Shown here one piece after another: positions 45,078 to 55,887 of a stretch of 64,000 nt of DNA (its first letter is position 1; each line of letters starts with the position of its first letter). Origin of the DNA: Gordionus sp. m RMFG-2023 (Eukaryota; Nematomorpha; Gordioida; Chordodea; Parachordodidae); assembly GCF_954871325.1 (NCBI RefSeq), contig NC_088775.1, positions 22,297,561 to 22,361,560 on the forward strand, written 5' to 3'. The translations under genes and the position numbers were made by a program. Below the pieces are notes generated by a model. It was not told the DNA's origin. It did not search any database and saw nothing but the letters and a program-made list of their open reading frames with translations.

Positions 45078-47702
45078 TCTATATTATAATTTTCCGATGT
45101 CTTCACTACGTCATCGTGACGTCATGTCATGTGTCATCGTACGTCATGTCATCGGTACGTATTTATTTATTTGTTGATTTATTTATTTATTTATTATTAT
45201 TTTCATTATCTATACAAACAGATGAGCCTATAATTTCAGTTAACTATACAGCTGTAGGATACCAAAGTAAAACCTTAAATATTATTTTAATTTATCTTTA
45301 GAAAATTTTACAAATCATTTTCATTATTGTGCAAATGCAAGTTCTCAAACTAAGAAAGTTTTTATATACATATTATTTATTATCATCCTTTAACATTATA
45401 TACCTTTTTAATAAAGCTTCCATTTCATATGCAAGTATTGAATATCAAAGTAAAACATTAAATATATCTTATTTACAAAATATTACAAATTATTCATATT
45501 ATCATTAATATTTTATAAAGCTACCATTCAAAAAAATACATTTACTCAATAAAATACCAACAGTCAAAACAATTATTACTCAAGAAGCTGCTATCAGTGA
45601 AAATACCAAATGTAAAATACAATATGCATATAATATTTTCATTATATCAATTATATTACAATATTCAAAATTAATTTTCTTATTTATTTTACTTTTAAAT
45701 ATTTAAATTTCAAGATTTATTTAAAAAAACCATTTTATTATATTATATAAAAATAACCTTTTATACTCTAATAAATATTTGTTATATTAATGATAAAGCT
45801 ATATACCATAAATATCATTTACAACATTGTAAAGGGAGGGGAATTTTAGATACACATTTTATTAATGATGATTATTTTCATTTTTGTCAATATGTTGTTA
45901 GGCGGATTTAGCAACAAGGATGTGCCCTACCACCTCCCTTTTTTCACTACTACTTAGTAATATGATACATAATATTGTCATTATAACAATTATATTACAA
46001 TATTTAAAATTAATTTTCTTATTTATTTTATTTTTAAATAGATCAATTATCATTTAAATTTAAAGATTTATTATTTTTTTAAAAAGCATTTTATAAATTT
46101 ATAAAATCAAAATATAATAATAACCTTGATCATAATACAGACAAAATCATTTATTTTTATTTCATGGATAACAAATGATGATGCAAACATTAGTCATTAA
46201 GCATTATAAAAAATAAATTGTTAGAATTGTTGCAAACACAATTTCTATCCATATTTTTCTCCATAACTTTATTTTAGGAGTTATCTCCAATAATACGAGG
46301 TAAGATTTATTATTTCTTATAATAATATTAGGGCAGACATGATTTTGTCATGATTCTTTAATAAGGGTTTGCCCATTTCCCAGTTATTATGAATTAACGT
46401 GTTTCTTTGTATGTGTACTAGGAGTTAACCCGTAGACTAATAGGTAAATCGGAGATTTCCCCTTCATTAATTAGAAATTTAATATCTCCGGGTTTGGGAA
46501 AATATTTTCAAAATTATTATGGGTTGGGCTGGGCTTGGAAAATTCCTCAAAATTAATATTGCCATGGTTTTCAAAATTATTATGGATTGAGCTGGGCTTG
46601 AGGAAATTTTTAAAATTATGATCTTGGATGCTTGGAAATTTTTCATATTATTTTGTATGTATACTAGGAGTTAACCTGTAGACTAATTGGTAAATCAGAA
46701 ATTTCCCCTTCATTAATCAGAAATTTAATATCTCCGGGCTTGGGAAAAATTTTTCATAATTATTATGGGTTGAACTGGGCTTGGATATTTCTCAAAATTA
46801 TTATGGGTGGGACTGGGCTTGGAAATATTTCTCAAAATTAACATTGTTTGGTTTTCAAAATTATTATGGATTGAGCTGGGCTTGAGGAAATTTTTAAAAT
46901 TATGATCTTGGATGCTTGGAAATTTTTCATATTATTTTGTATGTATACTAGGAGTTAGACTAATTGGTAAATCAGAAATTTCCCCTTCATTAATCAGAAA
47001 TTTAATATCTCCGGGCTTGGGAAAAAATTTTCAAAATTATTATGGGTTGGACTGGGCTTGGAAAATATTCCTCAAAATTATTATGGGTGGGACTCAGTTT
47101 GGAAATATTTCTCAAAATTAATATTTAGTTTGGTTTTCAAAATTATTATGGATTGAGCTGGGCTTGAGAAATTTTTTTAAAATTATTAAGGTCTTGGATG
47201 CTTGGATATTTTTTCCAAATTTTTTGTATGTATCCTATAAGAGTTAACTTGTAGACTAATTGGTAAATCAGGGATTTTTCCTTCATTAATTAGAAATTTA
47301 ATATCCCCGTGTTTGGGAAAAATTTTCAAAATTATTATGGGTTGAACTGGGCTTGGAAAATATTCCTCATATTGGCTTGGTTTTCAAAATTATTATGGAT
47401 TGAGCTGGGCTTGATAAATTTTTTTTAAAATTATTAAGGTCTGATGCTTGGAAATTTTTTCCAAATATGGTGGACTTGGATCTAGCTTGGGATTTTTTAA
47501 TGTTAAATGTTAGTCTTATGTAATCAGTATTATTTTTATTAAGAATTTTGATATGTGCCAAAAGCTAATTTAAATATATTTTGACTCAATAAATAGTTTT
47601 CACTCTTAGTGCTAATGGGTTTTTTTAAAAAAAGGCAACATCTATCGTAAAAGAACGAATAAAATTCTCATTCCCCCTCATTTTTGACGGGTTATCTACT
47701 AG
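45078..47702 (+). mobile_element. Helitron-like non-autonomous element
   Basis: Begins TCTATATTATAATTTTCCG and ends GGGTTATCTACTAG with T following. That is the 5'-TC...CTAG-3' design inserted between A and T, with no inverted repeat and no target duplication. It interrupts the inverted hAT-X copy: removing it joins cctcta to ttttataaaa, close to the cctctatta...tttataaaat order in the uninterrupted copies. It contains no Rep/helicase. The right half is a tandem array (46398-47600). A diverged right end recurs at 63530-63890. No strong 3' hairpin was seen, so confidence is moderate. Confidence 0.6.
46398..47600 (+). repeat. tandem array, unit about 250-290 bp, four copies
   Basis: Units begin with tttgtatgtatactaggagt (near 46406, 46652, 46937 and 47223) followed by gtagactaattggtaaatca. 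Each then carries shorter internal repeats of attattatgggtt...tgggcttgg. The array lies inside the Helitron-like element, as is common for non-autonomous Helitrons. Frames 46912-47121 (+) and 47367-47561 (-) arise from the array. Confidence 0.8.
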
Positions 47703-48764
47703 TTTTATAAAATTGGCTAATATTAGGTAAAATGCCACTTTTACAGACATATTTGACAGTTATAGATATAAGTTTAATTTTATTAAACTTTACTAACCAA
47801 TGCTTTTAATAATTAATATAAGAAACAATTTGCATTCAATTCTTTAACGACATCTATTTATTTTGAATAAAAAAATATTATTAAAAAATAATTATCATAT
47901 TATTCACAATGGATGTAATCCTTATAAGATATCTTTTTTTTCCCGTGTTTTTAGAGTATATTTTTGATATTATTACAAACTACTATTATTTTATGACATA
48001 ATATACCAGCTAGAGGTGGTGCGACATTAATATATAAAATGTTAATTGCTTTCATTATATCACTCTGGTCCTTATTTTCTAGTTACCAAATGATTCATTT
48101 CCATCAAGGCATTCTTACCGTGTAAATGGCTTCAATATATTTGTATAATTATTTCTACTAAATATTCTTAGTGTTTTATTTTATCAATTTATCTAACATA
48201 ATAAACATTGACATGATTTTACATTGTGAGTGTCATGGCTATCACTGCAAATTAGCCATCATCTATTATTTGTGTGGCTATGTAATTAAGAATATTACTT
48301 CTGCTGCTGAGAGCATTTGATTGCATAATTACGAGTAACAATAGCCAACTGTCTAGTCGTTTATATATCTTTAAAAATGGAAGAATCTATTAGAAATTTA
48401 ATATATCACAATAATTTTCTCAATTACTTATCTAGCTTCCATAATGTAATCTAAGAGCTCTAACCACCATATAATTTTATAATTTGGATTAGTGGTTTAT
48501 ATCCTCTTCTTCAAGAATTATTGATTTGGTTAGGGTTAGAAATTTTTCCTTATTAGCCTCTATGAAACATTGCTTAAAATGTTCACATAATGTTATATTA
48601 GTTTCATGACCTTTTGTCAATGTAGATTGCTAAGAAGTATATTGCATTGTGTGGTTTTTAAAAACCATTATCAATTGAAGCAGTGTAAGAATTAATTAAC
48701 CTTTTATGACTTGGAATTCTTCAGATGTAAAATTTTTTTATATCATTAATCGAAATTATTTAAT

Positions 48765-49500
48765 ATTACGTATCCCATGGTTTCAAGGAAAGTTTATAAT
48801 ATGTGATTTCTCTTGTCTGGACACTAACTCCCCCTCCAATTTTAACAAGGAAGCTCTGAACAGAGCTCAAAATTTAAGATCAGCAAATACAGCGCTGATT
48901 ACTCAAATTACATATTCAGACCCATCATTTGCTCCACCTAAATACATATGGTGATTTGACTAAAAACTTTTTTAAAGACGTTGTCCGCCTAATCAGAAAA
49001 AATTCTGGGGAGCCTCGCATAGGTTTTTACTAAAGGCAGAGGATCGCAATAGCCATTCTTAAGGCTAATTATATTTGTTTTATTAATTTGATCTCTCCTG
49101 ATGATTAAGTGAAGGAAGTTTTGAATAATTTTGCTGCTTTCGCTTTTATTTATTTTGTATTTTACATTATTTTATGATCTATGCCTCAATATCGTCCTTC
49201 TATTATTTTGATTTTTTTTGTAATCGTTACTAATTATACTAATTATATATTTTTCATTTTATAAATAAAAGATTGCATATGATTTTACTTTAATCTTGGA
49301 TTTATTTATTTTTAGCATAAACAAATACATATTTTAAATATTTATTCAAAATTTATCTTTTTATAATGCTATAATATTGAATAAATACTATAATATAATC
49401 TTATTTTTTCGATAATAGTATCGTTTAAAAAAATAAATTTTTTCACTCATTAAAAAAAGAATTCATAAAATAAATGGATAAATAAAAAATATAATCTTAG
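48765..49500 (+). pseudogene. endonuclease-domain relic of a non-LTR retrotransposon-like protein
   Basis: The plus strand encodes IPWFQGKFIICDFSCLDTNS, followed by PSNFNKEALNRAQNLR, and in a shifted frame LTKNFFKDVVRLIRKNSGEP, then RQRIAIAILKANY. This matches a C-terminal domain of retroelement proteins I recall from insects and cnidarians: PW..G..L.WDVTC.DT.APS...AG.AA..AE, then F......TGEPR...QRIAIAIQRGNA. The D/C-x-DT part resembles the restriction-like endonuclease core. The frame is disrupted near 48953 and again later. The first 60 bases of the open frame starting at 48706 belong to hAT-X, so it is an insert there. Confidence 0.55.
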
Positions 49501-49600
49501 AAATGTTTTGTATTGTTTTACTATTTATATGCATTATAAATGACAAAATATGAAATCCAGAATAATTGTTCAGAGTGTAAAGGCTAAAAGGTACAATCAT

Positions 49601-49774
49601 TGAACCCAAAACTTTAAAATTTAATTTTGGTTAGTTGTAATATACACACTAGTTATTATAAATTTTATTTATTAAAAAAGGTCCATTTACCAAGCAGCAG
49701 AGTGGAAATACACATATTCCATTTTCGATTTTATGTAAAATTTATTTTTAGTTTCAAATATAAAATTTATCTTA
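49601..49774. other. short gene-free stretch
   Basis: AT-rich; nothing recognisable. Confidence 0.4.
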
Positions 49775-50610
49775 GTGAATAAACTTATTCATAATTATCT
49801 ACCTCTCAAGATTTGTGTTTCAGCCAATAACATCAGGATGGAAAAATATCATTCTGATAAGTTAGGCATGACTTTGAGTGTATCTGAAAATACTCAAAAT
49901 CGGAAATCATTAAGCTTGGGGGATCCTGATAAGATTGATCCAATTATAATTGATGGAAACTGTTTTTTCCCAATGACATATATAATACATAGACTGACGA
50001 TTCATTCATTAAAAGTGTACATCTGTATAAATCAGGTGGAGACGCCATTTATTAAAATTTTAAACGAGAGCGTAATTTATTTCTATATCTGATACAAACT
50101 TTATTAAAGAATTACCGGATCATCGAGATAATAAGGAAGAAGTTATCAATTTAATAGTATTTTTTAACATGAAAATAATTACTATATGTGTTACCAAAAT
50201 GGCGGGTCCAGCTTTGACGACGCTTGAAAATGCATTTTAGTGAATGAATCGTCAGTCTAGGTATTAAATTTGTCATTAGTTTTTTCAGATATTTTATTAA
50301 TAACAGCTTACTTACAGAACTATCTTAAATATTATTATAGATGTCTTAGCAAGGAAATCAGCGATGATGAGCAACATCGTGAAATGATCAAGACTGTTAT
50401 GGTATCTTATATGCTTCATGAAAAACATATCAACTTCTTAGCGGATTCATAGGGGAAAACACAATGGATTACACTGTGAAAAAGAAAATTGGTTACAATG
50501 ACACGTGGGCCATAGATATTGAGATTTCCTGAGCGGCTACATTGATTCAAACAAACATCTTCGTTTTTTAAATGACAAATGGCTTCTATTTGTTCAGTTA
50601 TTTATTATTC
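49775..50610 (+). pseudogene. OTU-family cysteine protease-like relic
   Basis: In 49775-50092 the frame carries IDPIIIDGNCFF, matching the OTU active-site motif (I.GDGNC.F, catalytic Asp and Cys). About 500 bp further on, separated pieces DTWAIDIEI, AATLIQTNIFVF and NGFYLFS resemble the OTU C-terminal W..D.E..A.A.LL...I.V region. It is a broken copy. OTU domains occur in host deubiquitinases and also ride on several transposon types, so its origin is open. The Met at 49775 may not be the true start. Confidence 0.5.
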
Positions 50611-51045
50611 CTAAAATAAAAAAATTTATTGGTTGTATCTAAAAATATAAATTATCATTATAGTATAGTTTTATCGTATAAATAATATATTATCAATTCA
50701 TTTATAAACATAAAGTTTTTATACGTGAGGCATTTTTTATATTTTAATAAAAAGTAGTATATAGTCAACTAATTGTATTTGTGCATAAACAATACCAATT
50801 TATTTTAATGATTGCTTAAATCATCATATCACAGTTGGAAAAAACCACATAATGGGCATGATTAGGTGAAGTCTACTCAATCCCAAGCTCCAAAAAAACA
50901 ATTATAACTGCCGAATAATCGAACAAAATTAAAAATAATTTTGCAAATATATACTTTACCTACAAATAATAAGTTACTAATAGAGCCATACAAAAAAATA
51001 AGTAATAACATTTTTTATACAACTAGAATATATATAGCCTCTTCC
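50611..51045. other. gene-free AT-rich stretch
   Basis: Nothing recognisable up to the hAT-X target duplication at 51038. Confidence 0.45.
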
Positions 51046-52698
51046 CAGGGGCGTCGCTAGCCTTCACAATCTCAGGGGTCTCAACTAAAAACATTTATTA
51101 TATTATGCATACAAAATAAACTGGCATATAAAAAATCACATAATGCAATAATATAATTCTTAGCAACTTACATTGACAAAAGGTTATCAAACTAGTATAA
51201 TTCTCGGTGACCATTTTAGACAATGTTTTATAGAATGGACTAATAAGGAAAAATTTATAGGCCTAAACCAAATCAACAATTTTTGTAGGAGAGAGTGTAA
51301 ACGACCAATCCAAATCATAAAACTATATGGTGGTTAGAGCTTCCTCTTAGATGAAATTATGGAAGCTAGATGAGTAATCGAGAAAATTATTGTGAGATAT
51401 TAAATTTCTAAAAGATTATCTTCCATTTTAAATGGTATATAAACGACTACACAGTTGGCCATTTTGTTTATCTAAAATATGCAATTATATGCTCTCTGCC
51501 GTTATAGTAATATTCTTAAATTACATAGCAACACAAATAATGTATGCTTGTTAATTTGCAGTAATAGCCATGACACTCATGATGTAAACTAATATCAGAA
51601 TTTATTATGTTGGATAAATTGATAAAATAAAAACACTAAAAATCTTTGGAAGAAATAATTATGCAAATATATTGAAGCCTGGAGTTATATACACGGCAAT
51701 GCCATATTAGAAATGAAGCATTTTCTAACTATAAAATAATAACCAGAATGATATGATGAAACAATTAAGATTTTATATTATTATATGATCTATATCTTAA
51801 AATAATAGTAGTTTGTAATAATATCTTAAAAATTTAACTCAAGACTGTTTTTCGAAAAGAGAAGAAAAGATATCAAATTTATTACATCTATTGCAGGATG
51901 AATAATAAAATGTTTAATTTTAAAAATATATATAACTAAATAGATGGCGTTAAATACTTGAATGCAATTTCTTATTATATTTATTATCAAAACCATTTAT
52001 TAGTAAAATTTATTATAATATTAACTGTAATATATTATATAACTGTCAAATACGTCTATAAAAGTGGCATTATATCTAATATTTTACAAAACAACTGTGT
52101 ATAGTAGAGGATTATAAACTATATGTCTACTTACTTTTTATAAAGAAATCTCTTATACTTATTTGGACCTTGGAAATATTTTTAAGATATGATAATAAAA
52201 TTTCAAAATAAATATACAGTTGATTAATCATTTTGAACTCGGCTAATTACAATATTAAATTTGTTAATTTTCAAATAATATATCACTATATTTATTTAAT
52301 TAGAATTAAATGATAATTTAAATAATAAAAGTCAATTAAATTTCAACTGTTAAAGCTAAATTAATATTTAGTGCATTATTGATATTATATTTTTAATACA
52401 GAATTTAATTGCAAGCTGACATAGTGAAAATATAATTTATATGTATTAATTTAATTCTAATCTAAAATAATATTCATTTAATAAAAAATTTAAATAGTCT
52501 TATTAAATTCTAAATAATAAAATTATATCTATATATTACTTAATGGAATTATAAAAGAAATCATTCAGTGGGCAATCAAAAAAATTTATTTTTAGTTCAA
52601 GGAGATATTAAGGAGCCATTAAAAAAAATATTTTTTGCTTCAGGGGGCTATTCAAATTTTTCATGGGGCTCCCTGCCCCCCCACTAGCGACGCCACTG
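51046..52698 (+). mobile_element. complete non-autonomous hAT-X copy, perfect TSD
   Basis: Starts CAGGGGCGTCGCTAGCC and ends AGCGACGCCACTG. It is flanked by perfect 8-bp repeats cctcttcc (51038-51045 and 52699-52706). It is 1653 bp with no coding capacity. It is the uninterrupted reference copy of the family, and defines the empty sites for the nested insertions in 19547-23771. It lies about 0.5 kb upstream of SEN54. Confidence 0.93.
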
Positions 52699-52706
52699 CC
52701 TCTTCC

Positions 52707-53170
52707 CCCCTCCTCCGTGCCATGCTATAGAAATACATATTTTTTCTGTATTTATCATTATAAATTATTTTATGAATAGTAAAGAAAAATTTTTCTTGTC
52801 AGTTAAAATAATACATTATAATTTTATAAGGCTAATTATAAATTTTGACTATTGGTCATAGGTATTAAAATCTAAATATCAGTATTTATCCATGTATAAT
52901 AATTATATTTTGAAAATAAAGTAAATGCCTGAGAAGTTGCAGAAGGCTTAAAATTTAAGAATCCAAAAATAAATAAAAGACTTTGAGATTAGGACAAAAC
53001 AATTATAATTTTATAAATTAATATTTTTTTACTCGCTATTACGAAATCTGAAAGAGTAATTTCCACTCATTTTTGTTAAATTACAACTGACAAGGTTTGC
53101 TGGTATCCTTGAGAAAAAAATCGGCTTAATTTATGAAGGGTGGACCTTCATACTAGATAAGACATGATAA
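52707..53170. promoter_or_regulatory. upstream region of SEN54, no defined motif
   Basis: Any SEN54 promoter should lie here or in the hAT-X copy just upstream. I see AT-rich sequence but no motif that stands out from background. Confidence 0.25.
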
Positions 53171-54513
53171 GATTGCATAAAATCTATCAGGAAATGGGCG
53201 ATACTTTTAGATTTACGAAATATTGGCAAATCGGCATTTCGCCATTATTACGACCAACCCAATGTGCTAAATAATATGGCTAGAACAACTACAATGATAG
53301 ATATTAACTGTATATGGGATTCAAATTTAAATTTAGCTAAAGTTTTAGACCATAAAGTAATATATATTTTTTATCCTGTAGAAACTAAATTTTAGGGACG
53401 ACATATAAGCAAAATTGGATTTTATAAAGGTGGTTATAACTTTCTTACGCCTGAAGAAACTCTTTATTTACTTATGAGGGTATATTTATTTATTCCATTT
53501 ATTTTAAAATTAATATAATTGTTATTTTATAAATCTGGACTTTTAGGAAATTTGTCCTTTTATTAAATTGGGTATATTTAATTATGTAATATTTTTAGAG
53601 TAAACTAATTTTAAATTGGGATTTTGTAGACATGGATTTTTATGAAATTTGCCTTCTGATATTAAATGTGGGATTCAATAAATATATGGTATTTACAGAA
53701 TTAAAATCAATTGGTTATATTATTAGAAAAACCAAGTATAATTAATAATATATTTTACTTTCATAAAATCTTAGTTCTATTGAATGTTTTATGAATTTTA
53801 TTTCCCAACCTGCTATTGTTGACTTAAAAGCTTCTATATATCTTCCTAACCTTGAATCAAAGATTCTTATCTATTACAAAAGACATATATATTCCATGCC
53901 AAAAATTAATTATGAATTTACACAACTATTGGAAAATATACCAAATATTATGCACTCTCAAAATTTAATTAAATTTTTGCCTCATGAAAATATTTTATTA
54001 TATCCATTCACATGTAAAAATGTTATTAGAAATAATGGCTTTGTAAATCAGTTAACATTTGTACAAACAAAATATGTAAATAATTTAGAAATAGGATTGT
54101 TTTCATTTCAAAATAATTTGATTAAATATTATGATCCTGAAAATCTTATATCATCTTGGTTTCAATATAAAAATGCCTATACTTTTTTAAATAAATATTT
54201 CAATAAAATAACTCAATCTAATTTTATAAGCAAATACCATTCATTTATAAAAAAAGAATATATTGATACTGAAATATATATTTGTAATTTTTTTAAAAAA
54301 ATTTGTCTATATAATCCCACCAAATCATTTAAAAAATCTGCAATAAACATACCACCCTTATATATTTTATTTTTAAATGAAAACTTTATTATTGAAACAT
54401 TTTTATTATCTAAATTTCTAAATTATGCTAAAAAAGTGGGTTCTGAGTTTTTGTTAAATTATACAGACAAAAATACTTTTCAACATATGCATTTTAGATT
54501 TTATCAAGAATAA
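53171..54513 (+). CDS. SEN54: SEN54, tRNA-splicing endonuclease subunit (five exons)
   Basis: Sen54/TSEN54 is the structural partner of the catalytic Sen2 in the nuclear heterotetramer that cuts introns from pre-tRNA. Exons: up to 53356, 53396-53479, 53547-53571, 53630-53735 and 53775-54513 (stop TAA). All introns are GT...AG, 39-67 bp, with consistent phases. Exon 2 gives GRHISKIGFYKGGYNFLTPE then ETLYLL, matching the family GK.W.TMGF...L.L.PEEALYLLE. Exon 4 gives DFYEICLLILNVGFNKYMVF, then TELKSIGYIIRKT, matching LS.QEAY.LLL......Y.V...LKR.GY.V.R. Exon 5 is a long Asn/Lys-rich region ending HMHFRFYQE, where the family ends in a ...Y.F..F tail. The start is uncertain: the frame is open from 53171, the first in-frame ATG is 53276, and a further upstream exon is possible. 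About 345-380 codons, shorter than human TSEN54. Confidence 0.88.
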
Positions 54514-54525
54514 TTTTAAATATTT

Positions 54526-54531
54526 AATAAA
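54526..54531 (+). terminator. candidate polyadenylation signal of SEN54
   Basis: AATAAA lies 12 bases after the SEN54 stop codon. In such AT-rich DNA the hexamer is common by chance; its position is the only support. Confidence 0.4.
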
Positions 54532-54604
54532 TATAAGATACAATTTATGTACACATAATTATCAGTGGTTCTTATTTAATTGGTATAAGTATATAAAGCC
54601 AATT

Positions 54605-54735
54605 ATTCATAGGGATGGACTGGCAATGCTATTGCCTTGTGGGCATGAGTGGCCTCATTTTAATGGGGGCTTTGCCCCCATACTCCCATTTTGCAGGCCT
54701 TCGGCCTGCTTTTATTGGCTTCTTTGAATTACATA
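54605..54735. mobile_element. isolated transposon terminus (cagg ccttcggcctg type)
   Basis: A G+C-rich patch gggatggactggcaatgc ... caggccttcggcctgctttt like the subterminal ccttcggcc blocks of the hAT-X group (19600 and 24965). No matching second end was found nearby. Confidence 0.45.
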
Positions 54736-54789
54736 TTTTTTAATACCTCTTATTTTTGAAAATAGTTCAAGCAATTTACATTTTTAAAG

Positions 54790-55887
54790 CATGACATGAT
54801 AATCATATATTTTATTTTTAAAAATTACACATCTAAAATTATTCATTGCACATCTAAAAAAAATATTTATTGTACATCTTCTCAGTTTTATGGCGATTTC
54901 CAGGTTTACTGGGTAGGTCAGTTTTCCCTCTAATTTTTCTTTTCCATTTTTGACGGTCCTGAGCATCAATATTTATAAGATTCATGCTTCTCATATCTGT
55001 CGCTATCACATTTGTCCACGTCATCTTGGGTCTTCCTCTAGGTCTTGATCCTCCTACTTCCATCATTGTGCATCTCTTTACCCAGTTATCTTTTGTCATA
55101 CGTTCCACATGCCCAAATCATCTTAGTCTATTTCGTTGCATTACCATTCTAATCATTTCTATACCCAATCTTGCTCGCAATTCCTTGCTAGTTTTTCCTT
55201 TCTCAGAGATACCCCACAGCATCTAATCATCCTCATCTCTGTTCTTTCTAATTTGGCTTCGTGAGTCGCTTTCATTGCCCATGTTTCGCCGCCATAAACT
55301 AAATAACTCACACAACTTACGTAAACTTTCCCCTTTAACTTCATAGAGACTTTTATTTGTAAGAATAGACATCTCTGAACTTTTTCCAAGCTTGTCTGAT
55401 CCTTGCAACAACGGCAGAATCTACACCACCATCTGCGTTTAGCATATCACCTAAATAACAAAACTTATCCACTTTTTCTGGGGGTTACCATTTTATAGGT
55501 TATCATTATTATGTATCCCTTTCATGCATGTTCTACAAATAAAGGTCATTCTTTCTAACATCAAACTTCCTTTTTTCCCGCTACACCTATTATGTACTCA
55601 TTTCTGCATCTGGTGCATTGGTTAGAATTTCTAGCAACTCCTTTCCCACATACACCACAAGGCCACTCACCAGATTCCTCCATTTTTAGATTTTCCCCAC
55701 CAATCATTATTTTTGTCTTTGATGCATTCATTTTCAGGCCCTTTGCTTACATAGTCATCTTCCATTTACTAATTTTATCCCTCAATTCTTCCTCACTGTT
55801 TGCCATTAATACAAGGTCATCTGCATATAATAGCTCCCAAGGAAGTCCTTCACGCATTTCTCTAGCCACCACATCTATTTTGAATCT
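54790..55887 (-). pseudogene. 5'-truncated non-LTR retrotransposon, RT C-terminal half
   Basis: On the minus strand, right to left: the RT catalytic block LPWELLYADDLVLMANSEEE (YADD; about 55810-55850), a KTKIMIGGE segment, the zinc motif EWPCGVCGKGVARN (about 55620-55665), VYVSCVSYLVYGGETWAMKA with LERTEMRMIRCCGVSL (55210-55320), and the tail MTKDNWVKRC with SRPRGRPKMTW (about 55035-55105). These match LINE-type RTs common in cnidarians, sponges and other animals. There are several frame breaks. Three short degenerate agatgtacaataa units at 54830-54880 may be its 3' tail. The right edge meets the hAT at 55885. Plus-strand frames here are shadows. Confidence 0.85.

Larger units (their letters stand above)
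44808..49600 (-). mobile_element. hAT-X inverted copy with two insertions, outer ends eroded
   Basis: Segments 44808-45077, 47703-48765 and about 49510-49590 are collinear, in reverse, with hAT-X (for example aagtataataaatttat near 45030, caatgcttttaataattaat near 47810). The gaps between them are a Helitron-like element (45078-47702) and a non-LTR element fragment (about 48765-49500). The terminal inverted repeats are not preserved. Confidence 0.72.

Noticed and set aside
53357-53395. In-frame stop suggesting a broken SEN54
   Set aside because: The stop lies inside a 39-bp GT...AG segment; removing it restores exact family spacing, so it is an intron of a host gene.
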